Source: an uncultured Angelakisella sp.
GTDB lineage: Bacteria > Bacillota > Clostridia > Oscillospirales > Ruminococcaceae
Assembly (NCBI GenBank): GCA_937914895.1
Contig: CALGIL010000424.1
Location: forward strand, 1 to 8,036
Direction: 5' to 3'
Length of the DNA stretch: 8,036 nt
The notes beneath the pieces were generated by a model. It was not told where the DNA came from. It ran no database searches and saw nothing but the letters and a program-made list of their open reading frames with translations. The position numbers and the translations under genes are program-made. How positions within the stretch are numbered: position 1 is the stretch's first letter; each line of letters opens with the position of its first letter. Below, piece after piece: positions 1 to 6,751 of the stretch.

Positions 1-68
1 TTTGTGTCGCAGTAGCGGAGAGGCTGCAGGGAGTTTTATCTTGCGCAGCTGCCTTTTCGACAGCCCAA

Positions 69-90
69 GGGCCGCCCCGCGGGGCGGCCC
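69..90 (-). terminator. GC-rich perfect palindrome after asnB
   Basis: A perfect 22-nt palindrome with 10-bp arms (GGGCCGCCCC / GGGGCGGCCC) and a 2-nt centre starts 9 nt after the asnB stop codon. Its place fits a transcription end for asnB. The T-run is poor on the minus strand (TTGGGC) and slightly better on the plus strand (TGCTTTTGG), so it may be bidirectional or serve a gene reading in from the left. Bases 1-68 hold no gene I can assign. Confidence 0.55.
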
Positions 91-99
91 TGCTTTTGG

Positions 100-1953
100 T
101 TACAGCTCAATGGCGATGTTATAGTGCTTCAGCCAGTAGTTGATCTGGAGGAGATACGCCAGAAGCTGGGGCCCGGCCATGAGCTGGCCGAAAAACGGCT
201 TTCCGTAATCGGACTGCCCCGCCATCAGGTTTTCCACGGCCCTTTTGTCCACCAGCCTGTGGATTGGCTGGGCGGGGTCCTCCAGCACGCTTTTCAGGCG
301 CTCCTTTACTATGCGCTCGTACCCCGGGTTGTGGGTCTTGGGGTAGGGGCTTTTTTTGCGCATCAGCGCGTCCTGGGGCAGCCAGGACTCCGCGGCGTCG
401 CGCAGCAGGGCTTTGGACACGCCGCCGTGACATTTGTAGTCCCACGGGGTGTTAAACACATACTGCACCAGCCGGTGGTCGGCGTAGGGCACCCGGACCT
501 CCAGGCCGCTGGCCATGCTGGCCCGGTCCTTTCGGTCCAGCAGCATGGTCATAAACCAATAGATGTTGAGGAAGGAAATTTCTCTGCGGCGCTTTTCCCG
601 GGGGTCCTCCCCTTCCAGCTCCGGCACGGCGGCCAGGGATTCCTCATACCGCCGGGCCACATATTCCTCCAGCCGAAGCGCGTCGGCGGCCCCGGGCAGC
701 AGCAGCCCCGTGCGGACGGACAGGTCGGGGGACCAGGGGAAGGTGTGTCCCTCCAGGGCTTCCTTTTGATGGAACCAGGGATACCCGCCGAAGATCTCGT
801 CGGCGCATTCCCCGCTGAGGCCCACCACGTGGTTCTTTTTAATCAGCCTGCAAAAGTGCAGCAGAGAGGAATCCACATCCGCCATGCCGGGCAGGTCCTT
901 GGCCTCCACGGCGTCGTACAGGCAGTCGGCCAGCTCCTGGTTGCCGCACTCCAGGTAATGGTGGTCCGTATGGCAGAAGTGGGAGATTCTGTCCACCCAC
1001 GGCCGGTCGGAATCCGGCTGAAACGCGCTGGGGTGGAAGTACTCGTCGTTGCCCGCAAAGTCGAAGGAATAGGTGGAAAGGACCTCTCCCCCGCGGTTGT
1101 AGCTCCGCGCCGCCAGGGCGGTGATGACGCTGGAATCCAGCCCGCCGGAAAGCAGGGTGCACAGCGGCACATCCGATACCAGCTGGCGGGCCACAATGTC
1201 CTCCATCAGCTCCCGGACATGCTTTACCGTGTCCTCGTAGCTGTCCGGGTGCCGGTAGCTTTCCAGCTTAAAATACGCCTCCTGCCGCAGACCGTCCCGG
1301 TCAAACACGGCGCGGCAGCCGGGCCTTATTTCGTGGACGCCCTTAAAGACGCCCACCCCCGAGGTGCGGGCCGGCCCCAGCCCGAAGACCTCGCACAGGC
1401 CCTCCCGGTCCACGGCGGGGCTGAGGCCGGGGTATTCGAACAGCGCCTTCATCTCCGACGCAAAAACCAGCCGCCCCTGGGTCAGGGCATAAAACAGCGG
1501 CTTTACGCCAAACCGGTCCCGGCACAAAAAGCAGCGGCCCCGGCGCTGGTCGTCCACCGCAAAGGCAAATATCCCGTTGAGCTTTTCCGCACAGCCGGGC
1601 CCGTACTGGATGTAGCTTTTCAGGAGCACCTCCGTGTCGCTTTTGGTTTCAAACCGATGTCCCAGAGCCTTCAGCTCATCGCGCAGCTCCCCGGTGTTGT
1701 AAAGCTCCCCGTTATAGACAAGGGTATAAAGAAAACCGTCCTGGACCGCGCTCATGGGCTGCTTTCCCCCCTCAATATCCACCACGGCAAGCCTGGCGTG
1801 GGCCAGCGCGGCGTGGGCGGACAGATGGACTCCCTTATCGTTGGGCCCGCGGTGCTGCAGGCGGTCCCCCATTTTTTGGGCCAGCGCCTCCCAGCGCGGG
1901 GCCTCCTTGTCTAAGCCGCCGTTATAATCGCAGAATCCGGCAATCCCGCACAC
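100..1953 (-). CDS. asnB: Asparagine synthase (glutamine-hydrolysing), AsnB/AsnO type
   Basis: Class II glutamine amidotransferase, 617 residues, expected in the cytoplasm. It uses glutamine and ATP to amidate a carboxylate, classically aspartate to asparagine. The GTG start at 1951-1953 is chosen because it puts the nucleophile at Cys2 (VCGIAGF), which must become the N-terminus, and GGGAGG lies 7 nt upstream; the frame stays open 87 nt further but those codons are implausible. The glutaminase domain shows QHRGPND (33-39), NGELYN (81-86), SDTEV (105-109) and RDRFGVKPL (145-153). The synthetase domain shows the ATP PP-loop SGGLDSS (269-275) and GLSGECADEIFGGY (378-391). Length matches the Bacillus paralogues (about 615-630) better than E. 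coli AsnB (554). In several Firmicutes AsnB-like enzymes amidate meso-diaminopimelate in peptidoglycan, so the real substrate may be a cell-wall precursor; sequence alone does not decide. It is divergent from the BlaI-like operon. Confidence 0.95.
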   Translation of the reverse strand: MCGIAGFCDYNGGLDKEAPRWEALAQKMGDRLQHRGPNDKGVHLSAHAALAHARLAVVDIEGGKQPMSAVQDGFLYTLVYNGELYNTGELRDELKALGHRFETKSDTEVLLKSYIQYGPGCAEKLNGIFAFAVDDQRRGRCFLCRDRFGVKPLFYALTQGRLVFASEMKALFEYPGLSPAVDREGLCEVFGLGPARTSGVGVFKGVHEIRPGCRAVFDRDGLRQEAYFKLESYRHPDSYEDTVKHVRELMEDIVARQLVSDVPLCTLLSGGLDSSVITALAARSYNRGGEVLSTYSFDFAGNDEYFHPSAFQPDSDRPWVDRISHFCHTDHHYLECGNQELADCLYDAVEAKDLPGMADVDSSLLHFCRLIKKNHVVGLSGECADEIFGGYPWFHQKEALEGHTFPWSPDLSVRTGLLLPGAADALRLEEYVARRYEESLAAVPELEGEDPREKRRREISFLNIYWFMTMLLDRKDRASMASGLEVRVPYADHRLVQYVFNTPWDYKCHGGVSKALLRDAAESWLPQDALMRKKSPYPKTHNPGYERIVKERLKSVLEDPAQPIHRLVDKRAVENLMAGQSDYGKPFFGQLMAGPQLLAYLLQINYWLKHYNIAIEL

Positions 1954-2136
1954 ATACAACCCTCCCGTTCGTTTTGTGAGAAGCCGCGGATTCCACGGGG
2001 GCACGCGGAGGGCAAAGGGGTTCCGGCGCCGTCCGGGCACGGCTTCCGGACAGGCATGGGCCGGCGGCGCACACGGAAGGAATCATGGATTCTCTGGTTT
2101 TATATTACGCTGCAAAAGGAGAGTGGTTCCAGGTCT

Positions 2137-2164
2137 ATTGTATGCTTTCTGATCCTTTTGTACC
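2137..2164 (-). promoter_or_regulatory. Candidate asnB promoter (weak)
   Basis: On the minus strand TACAAT (2137-2142, five of six to the -10 consensus) lies 16 bp from GGTACA (2159-2164, three of six to -35). Transcription from about 2129 would give a leader of about 175 nt before the asnB GTG. That leader includes a GC-rich stretch (about 1984-2080) with short self-complementary parts. No T-box motif was seen in it. The call is tentative; an alternative -10, TAATAT at 2102-2107, has only a poor -35. Confidence 0.3.
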
Positions 2165-2183
2165 GGTTACCCGCAAAAAACAC

Positions 2184-2212
2184 TTGACATTCTTTGTTTA
2201 CAGGTGTAGTCT
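2184..2212 (+). promoter_or_regulatory. Promoter of the BlaI-like/M56 operon
   Basis: A perfect -35 TTGACA (2184-2189) is followed after 17 bp by a poor -10, TAGTCT (2207-2212). Start of transcription would be near 2219, about 36 nt before the repressor ATG. A strong -35 with a weak -10 and two dyads, one over the spacer and -10 and one just downstream of the start, is the arrangement expected of a repressed, inducible promoter. Confidence 0.65.
2197..2210 (+). promoter_or_regulatory. BlaI/MecI-type operator O1
   Basis: TTTACAGGTGTAGT contains the TACA-nn-TGTA dyad (core 2199-2208) typical of characterised BlaI/MecI operators. It sits in the -35/-10 spacer and touches the -10, so binding should block RNA polymerase. 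Assignment to the adjacent repressor is inference from motif and position. Confidence 0.7.
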
Positions 2213-2222
2213 GCTTATTGAA

Positions 2223-2236
2223 ACTACATATGTAGA
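2223..2236 (+). promoter_or_regulatory. BlaI/MecI-type operator O2
   Basis: CTACATATGTAG (2224-2235) is a perfect 12-bp palindrome with a TACA-TA-TGTA core (2225-2234). Its centre is 26 bp from that of O1, and both share the outer half TGTAGT/ACTACA. It lies just after the predicted transcription start, 19 nt before the repressor ATG. The same core occurs, as I recall, in Bacillus licheniformis bla operators. Confidence 0.75.
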
Positions 2237-2254
2237 TTGAATGGGGTGCCAAGT

Positions 2255-2638
2255 ATGTCTGATATTGCAAACCGGGTGTCCGACGCCGAGGCCGAGGTGC
2301 TGAAGGTGCTGTGGGCCAGCCATACGCCTATGACAGAGCGGCAGATTACCGACGCTTTGCGTGACGAGAGCGACTGGAGCCCGACGACAATGAAGACTTT
2401 GCTAAAGCGGCTGTATGATAAAGGCGCGGTGCGGCGGGAAAAACGAGACGTGTTTTATTATACGCCCGCCCTGTCACAGGCCGATTTTGCAAAGGGGCGG
2501 ACGGTGGACCTCCTCAATAAGGTGTTTGGCGGCAATGCCAAAAGCCTTGTGTCCACAATGCTCAGTCAGGATATTTTATCGGAGGGGGACATTGACGAAC
2601 TGAAAAAATACTGGCATGAAAGGGGGAAGAAAGAATGA
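2255..2638 (+). CDS. BlaI/MecI-family transcriptional repressor
   Basis: A 127-residue cytoplasmic DNA-binding protein, the usual length of the family. The N-terminal winged helix covers roughly residues 7-72: SDAEAEVLKVLW (9-20), the helix MTERQITDAL (26-35), a recognition helix around SPTTMKTLLKRLYDKG (42-57), and a wing ending in VFYYTP. The C-terminal helices (74-122, with LLNKVFGGNAKSLVSTML) correspond to the dimerisation part. Start ATG 2255 is chosen because GGGGTG lies 6 nt upstream; an in-frame TTG at 2237 has no such site and overlaps the operator. It presumably represses its own operon through the two TACA-nn-TGTA dyads. The stop overlaps the next start by ATGA, implying translational coupling. 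No Asn-Phe dipeptide is present, the bond cut in S. aureus BlaI, so inactivation may use another site. It could regulate other genes in trans. Confidence 0.92.
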   Translation: MSDIANRVSDAEAEVLKVLWASHTPMTERQITDALRDESDWSPTTMKTLLKRLYDKGAVRREKRDVFYYTPALSQADFAKGRTVDLLNKVFGGNAKSLVSTMLSQDILSEGDIDELKKYWHERGKKE

Positions 2639-5427
2639 ATGCCCTCCTGCTTCTGTTTCTTTCCCTGTCAGTTTCCGGCTCTGTGCTTGTGCTGGTCCTG
2701 CTGCTGTTAAAGCCGCTCCTGAAAAATCGCCTCAGCCATACATGGCAATATTATATCTGGCTGATTGTCATTTTGCGGCTTTTGCTGCCGTTTTCGCCGG
2801 AGACAAGCGGCATAGCGTCAGCGGTTCATTATTTTCAAGCAATTGGCAGCAGCCCGTCGGCAAGCCCCGCCCCGCCGCCCCCGGACAGCGGGGACCGCCA
2901 AGAGCCCGTCACAATCCCGCAGCCTTCCGCAGCAACTGCCCCGGAAACTCCGCGAAGCGATTTGCGGGAACAGAATGCGGCCATACCGTGGCGTGAGCTG
3001 TCCGGTTACGCCTGGGCCCTTTGGCTTACCGCCGCTTTGGTGCTGTTTGTGCATAAGGCGGCCAGCTACCGAAGCTTTGTGCGCTTTGTCAGGGTGGGGG
3101 CAAAGCGGGTAACCGACCCGCGGCTGCTGACGCTTTATGGCGAGGTACTGGCCGAAGCGGGCGTCAGAAGGCGGCTGCCGCTGTTCATCAATGAACAGGT
3201 TTCCTCCCCCATGCTGGTGGGAATGCTTCGCCCCATGGTCATCCTGCCCCCGCTGCAGGCGGGGGACGGCGCCTTTCGCAATATCTTCCGCCACGAGCTG
3301 ACCCATTACCGGCGGCGGGATTTTTTCTACAAATGGCTGGTGCAGATAGCCGTCTGCCTCCACTGGTTCAACCCGCTGGTGTATTTGGCGGCCAGAGAGA
3401 TCAGCCGGGCCTGCGAGCTTTCCTGCGACGAGGCCGTCCTCCGGCGGCTGGACGCGGCGGACCGCCTGACCTATGGGGACGCCCTCATCACCTCCCTGCA
3501 GGCCCAGGGCGGTTACAGCGATTTTGTGGTGTCCATCACCATGAGCGAAAGCGCCCGGCTGGTAAAAGAGCGGCTGGAGGCCATTGTGAACCACAGGGAG
3601 CAGAAAAAATGGATGGCGGCGCTGGCCGCCGTGCTGGCCGTGGGCCTTTTTGCGGGGGGATATGCGCTAGGCGTTTATTCAGTAATGCCGCCGGATGAAA
3701 AAACAAAGGATGCCCTTTTGCAGCAGGAATATAGCTTGTATATATTTACCGCCAGGGAATTGATGGCGCAGGCCCATACTGTTTTTTCATGGTATTTTAG
3801 CGATGCCCCCTTTGAGGAGCTGTGGATTGCCGAGGATGCCCCCACATTGGAACTGGACGGCGCATATTACAGAAAAGTTGTTCGGTTTCAGAGCTTAGAT
3901 GAACTTAGATCTGCAACGGAAGCAGTTTTTACAAGGGCTTTTTGTCAATCCAACTTCTATGACAAGATTGAGATCGGTAAATTCAGGGAAATAGATGGGG
4001 CCCTTTATGTTGGCGACCAGGGCGGCGTTCCGGAGGGTGGAACCACCCCGCCAAAGGAATATATTGTGCTCTCCACATCGAAAGAAAATGTTGCTTTAAC
4101 TGCTATCTGTGAGGGGCCGGATAAAAACAGTGATAATCCCTCAAATGTTCCGCTGGTCGATTATTCTTTTGAACTGCTTCTGCGTAAAGAAGGTCCGCAG
4201 AATCCTGATACATCCCCTGCCGATAGCTGGAGAGTAGCAAGCTATTACAATTATAATGAGGGGGGTTATCAGGGAGATTTGCTGCCTTTTGTAGAGGATG
4301 TGCAGGAGGATGGAATGAGTAAGGATGGCTATGGCTTAACGGTTTATGTCAACGGGGAGTATCTTTCATCCGACGTCCGTTACCTGTGGAACAACGTCAA
4401 CAACATCTACAACGTGGACAATACCGAAACCTTTGAAGTCAGTGATTCCGGCGTTTCTCTGTTTGAGGACGCGCCTGAATTTTTTGAGATTTTTAATTAT
4501 GACGAGGCTGTTGATGCTTATTTTACCGCTGACGGCAAGGCACAGCTGGAACAAACCCTGATTGGAGGGCCCTATACTTTCATCCAAAAGAGAGGGCAAA
4601 AAGTTTACAGGATGGGACCATGGAGAACGGGCTACTCCTATGCGGATGCCTTAGATGGAATGAAGGTAGTTGAGGCTGTCGGCGATACAGTTGTATTGGA
4701 TATAAAATACCGGCAGCCTGAAGGCACAAATGATCCGCCCACCTTTGGTCATGCTGAATTTACCATAAAACGCATGGACGGTAACTGGTATGTAGAGGAT
4801 TATGATTATCCTGAGGCTGTCAATGAAACGCATAATGCAGCACCGGACAGCGAAAGCGCATTGGAATCCAGCGGCTCTGCGAATGTTCCCGCCGGCTTCG
4901 CATGGCAAGCCGTTACCTTTCCTGCCAACGACATTGGGAAAACCCAGTACAGCGGTAAAGTTTTTGACATTGCCCCGTTTACGCTGGAGCTGCTTCTCCC
5001 CGACGGCTGGACTCTTAAGACGCCGGAAGCGGAGGGGGACGCCGCCTGGGGTCTGTTTTCAACCGTTGGCATTTATCAGGGGGAGGTGCGCATCGGCTCC
5101 ATGGGCTGCAATACCTTTCAGCTTTATGAGGACGCGGGGGACAATCCCCGGGCGGTATACAGTCAAATCATGACCGGCTCGGTGGTCAGCTGGGAGGAGG
5201 ACTATACCCCCGTGGTCCAAAGCGAAGCCGCCTGCACCGCCACCTGCCGGATCAGGCGCCAGGTCCCCAAGGACGGCCAGGCCATGGCGGCAGCCAAGAC
5301 GCAGTACAGCCGGGGGATTTTGTCCTACGATAAAAATCTGCTGGTCTATGTGGGAATCCAGCTGGAGGAGGGTGTTATTGCGGACAAAAGCCTGTGGGCA
5401 ATTGCAAAAAGCGTAAAACTCACATAG
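2635..5427 (+). CDS. BlaR1/MecR1-like M56 metalloprotease sensor with IseA-like outer domains
   Basis: A 930-residue membrane protein; BlaR1 has about 600. Seen in order: hydrophobic segments 2-25 and 38-54, a Pro-rich outer loop (73-107), a membrane segment 124-140, a cytoplasmic M56 zinc protease with HELTH (220-224) and ELSCDEAVL (261-269, Glu261 likely third ligand, 37 residues after His224 as in BlaR1), a membrane segment 326-349, then about 580 outer residues. That part lacks an ordered SxxK/SxN/KTG set. Residues about 366-540 and 612-727 each have a helical start, a YFT or VFT-like segment, a GxxxY strand and a closing W-R/Y-V strand, resembling IseA, the DL-endopeptidase inhibitor; this is pattern-based and moderate. 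A third domain (752-930, LPDGW near 788-792) is unrecognised. The expected role is to sense an envelope signal and release the BlaI-like repressor. AGGGGG lies 8 nt before the ATG. The outer core (about 3700-4860) is AT-richer than the rest. Confidence 0.88.
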   Translation: MNALLLLFLSLSVSGSVLVLVLLLLKPLLKNRLSHTWQYYIWLIVILRLLLPFSPETSGIASAVHYFQAIGSSPSASPAPPPPDSGDRQEPVTIPQPSAATAPETPRSDLREQNAAIPWRELSGYAWALWLTAALVLFVHKAASYRSFVRFVRVGAKRVTDPRLLTLYGEVLAEAGVRRRLPLFINEQVSSPMLVGMLRPMVILPPLQAGDGAFRNIFRHELTHYRRRDFFYKWLVQIAVCLHWFNPLVYLAAREISRACELSCDEAVLRRLDAADRLTYGDALITSLQAQGGYSDFVVSITMSESARLVKERLEAIVNHREQKKWMAALAAVLAVGLFAGGYALGVYSVMPPDEKTKDALLQQEYSLYIFTARELMAQAHTVFSWYFSDAPFEELWIAEDAPTLELDGAYYRKVVRFQSLDELRSATEAVFTRAFCQSNFYDKIEIGKFREIDGALYVGDQGGVPEGGTTPPKEYIVLSTSKENVALTAICEGPDKNSDNPSNVPLVDYSFELLLRKEGPQNPDTSPADSWRVASYYNYNEGGYQGDLLPFVEDVQEDGMSKDGYGLTVYVNGEYLSSDVRYLWNNVNNIYNVDNTETFEVSDSGVSLFEDAPEFFEIFNYDEAVDAYFTADGKAQLEQTLIGGPYTFIQKRGQKVYRMGPWRTGYSYADALDGMKVVEAVGDTVVLDIKYRQPEGTNDPPTFGHAEFTIKRMDGNWYVEDYDYPEAVNETHNAAPDSESALESSGSANVPAGFAWQAVTFPANDIGKTQYSGKVFDIAPFTLELLLPDGWTLKTPEAEGDAAWGLFSTVGIYQGEVRIGSMGCNTFQLYEDAGDNPRAVYSQIMTGSVVSWEEDYTPVVQSEAACTATCRIRRQVPKDGQAMAAAKTQYSRGILSYDKNLLVYVGIQLEEGVIADKSLWAIAKSVKLT

Positions 5428-5464
5428 CTGCCATCACTTTTCCCACCGCTTCCCTTTCTGACAA

Positions 5465-5497
5465 GTCATGACCACCCCTAAGAGGGGTGGTCATGAC
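5465..5497. repeat. Perfect 15-bp inverted repeat after the M56 gene
   Basis: GTCATGACCACCCCT and its exact complement flank a 3-nt AAG loop, 37 nt after the stop of the M56 gene. The stem is very stable. No T-run follows on either strand, so it is not a classical intrinsic terminator. It may still act as a 3' end or RNA-stabilising hairpin for the operon, or be a copy of a dispersed palindromic element. Confidence 0.7.
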
Positions 5498-5520
5498 GGG
5501 CAGCCTATAAGGCCTTAAGA

Positions 5521-5549
5521 AAAGCCAGCGCCTAAATGACGCTGGCTTT
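5521..5549 (-). terminator. Rho-independent terminator of the orphan gene, possibly bidirectional
   Basis: AAAGCCAGCG and CGCTGGCTTT form a perfect 10-bp stem with a 9-nt loop. On the minus strand the stem is followed by TTTTCTTAAGG, a good T-run, 71 nt after the stop of the orphan gene ending at 5621. On the plus strand the tail TTTATGGG is weaker, so it may also back up termination of the M56 operon. Confidence 0.7.
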
Positions 5550-5620
5550 ATGGGCCAATGGGACGGTTTTTTCCCGAAGCCTGAACGCAATTTGTAGGGC
5601 CTGGAGAAATTAAGGGGAAA

Positions 5621-6511
5621 TCATACTTGATAAAATAACTCATACTCATGTTTGGTATCATTCCATCTGTCAATTACATCGAGATCGTTTTTGTAGTCAA
5701 GCCGGCCATCCGCAGTGCATTTAATCGCCCTCACCGCAAATTTCCCACAAAATGCAAGTGATGTTTTTTCATGAACCGTAAACACATAAAACTTTCTCCC
5801 GTCCTGCACAATGTCTGTGTCTTCCAATAGAAAGTGGTCCTCAATTTTCAGATTCCTCTGCTCCAGTAAAACTTGCTGCAGCAGCATAAGCGCATGAATA
5901 CGGGGCGTTTGCTGACAAGAATTTACATTCCTATTCAGATGATTGAGCATGCGATTGCATATCGGTTCCATAATGGTAGCTTCCGGGTCACCCAGAAAAG
6001 CAAAATTTACAACAATCAAGCTAAGTTGATTATCAATCGTTTGTATTGCATCCAGCAAACGGGTACGGTAAATAAGTTCGAAAAGTGTTTGCCAAAAAGT
6101 GCCGCAATGGTCTTCTTCAAGGGCGAGAATATCCCAGTATTGCTCATAAAGGCCGGTACGGTTAATGACAGCCTGGATATATTGAGCATAGTTGTAAACC
6201 GGATTAAACTGTGTGATGAAGGTTTTTAAAACGGCTTCCTGTTCAGGCAAAACTGCACCTTGGGCCGAAAGAACCTCCCCCATGGCATAGAGGGGCACCA
6301 ATTTTGTGCTTTCCACAATTTCAGTGGGCAGGCCTATGGGTCCGCTCTCCAAAATAAGCGTGGCCAGAATTTCCTGTAATGCAGTGATTGCATGAATAAG
6401 TTCTTCTCTGCGCTGCCGCAGAAACTCTTGGCGGGTTCGCTCGGCTTTTTGTTCCCTGCGCATTTGTAGGCCAAGCGCAAGTAAAAGGGAGTTAAACCAA
6501 CTGTCACTCAT
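5621..6511 (-). CDS. Hypothetical protein, unrecognised family
   Basis: A 296-residue protein that I do not recognise. The start at ATG 6509-6511 is preferred because AAGGTG lies 6 nt upstream; a GTG three codons earlier is the alternative. The N-terminus has a short hydrophobic patch (WFNSLLLALGL, 5-15), too short for a clear membrane helix, then a strongly basic and charged helix (18-37). The middle (40-225) is mostly helical by pattern. The C-terminus (238-293) looks strand-rich, with GRKFYVFTVHEKTSLAF and several aromatic residues. There is no signal peptide cleavage pattern, nucleotide-binding motif or metal motif. It has its own extended -10 promoter and terminator, so it is a single-gene unit. 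It is clearly AT-richer than the flanking genes (one 60-nt line at 6001 is 32% GC), suggesting separate origin or transfer. The frame is open and well initiated, so it is probably a real gene. Confidence 0.75.
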   Translation of the reverse strand: MSDSWFNSLLLALGLQMRREQKAERTRQEFLRQRREELIHAITALQEILATLILESGPIGLPTEIVESTKLVPLYAMGEVLSAQGAVLPEQEAVLKTFITQFNPVYNYAQYIQAVINRTGLYEQYWDILALEEDHCGTFWQTLFELIYRTRLLDAIQTIDNQLSLIVVNFAFLGDPEATIMEPICNRMLNHLNRNVNSCQQTPRIHALMLLQQVLLEQRNLKIEDHFLLEDTDIVQDGRKFYVFTVHEKTSLAFCGKFAVRAIKCTADGRLDYKNDLDVIDRWNDTKHEYELFYQV

Positions 6512-6542
6512 ATTTGTCACCTTTTCCTTTCAACTGGCTACT

Positions 6543-6551
6543 ATTATAGCA
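6543..6551 (-). promoter_or_regulatory. Extended -10 promoter of the orphan gene
   Basis: On the minus strand TGCTATAAT gives a perfect -10 TATAAT (6543-6548) with the TG of an extended -10 (6550-6551). No good -35 lies at 16-18 bp, which extended -10 promoters tolerate. Transcription would start near 6536, about 25 nt before the ATG, leaving just room for the ribosome site. Confidence 0.65.
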
Positions 6552-6662
6552 GGATTCTCATAACAACACTACTCAAATTCGGTTTTGAGCGCGGCGATAG
6601 AATTTATCCCCTATTGAAGGTCGGTGGGAAACAGCGTGATTCGTGGGTACGGCGTCCCTGCG

Positions 6663-6697
6663 GGCAGAAAAATCAGCCGCCCATAGGCGGCTGATTT
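6663..6697 (-). terminator. Rho-independent terminator of the ABC transporter gene
   Basis: AAATCAGCCGCC and GGCGGCTGATTT (6670-6681 and 6686-6697) form a perfect 12-bp stem with a 4-nt loop. On the minus strand it is followed by TTTTTCTG (counting the stem end), a proper T-run, 54 nt after the ABC stop codon. It separates the ABC gene from the orphan gene. Between it and the orphan promoter (6552-6662) I see nothing assignable. Confidence 0.85.
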
Positions 6698-6751
6698 GCA
6701 TCTTTGAATGTTCTGTTTTCGCTTTGTTTGGCATACCGCGAGTTAGAAGCC

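Noticed and set aside
124..1914. Long plus-strand open frame opposite asnB
   Set aside because: A shadow of the GC-rich asnB codons; no ribosome site or recognisable protein, while the minus-strand frame has all synthase motifs.
1954..2040. In-frame extension of the asparagine synthase upstream of the GTG (29 extra residues)
   Set aside because: It would bury the catalytic Cys2 inside the chain, and a good ribosome site lies right before the GTG.
2818..3594. Minus-strand open frame of 258 codons inside the M56 gene
   Set aside because: It is antisense to the HELTH protease region and has no initiation signal or family resemblance.
4072..4083. Ser480-Thr-Ser-Lys483 in the sensor ectodomain matches SxxK of penicillin-recognising enzymes
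   Set aside because: It lies in what looks like a beta-strand/loop of the first IseA-like module, and no SxN or KTG-type motif follows in order. Chance occurrence is likely.
4387..4420. AAC-rich micro-repeat coding for an Asn-rich stretch (NNVNNIYNVDN)
   Set aside because: Short, imperfect and in frame in the ectodomain; ordinary low-complexity sequence rather than a repeat element.
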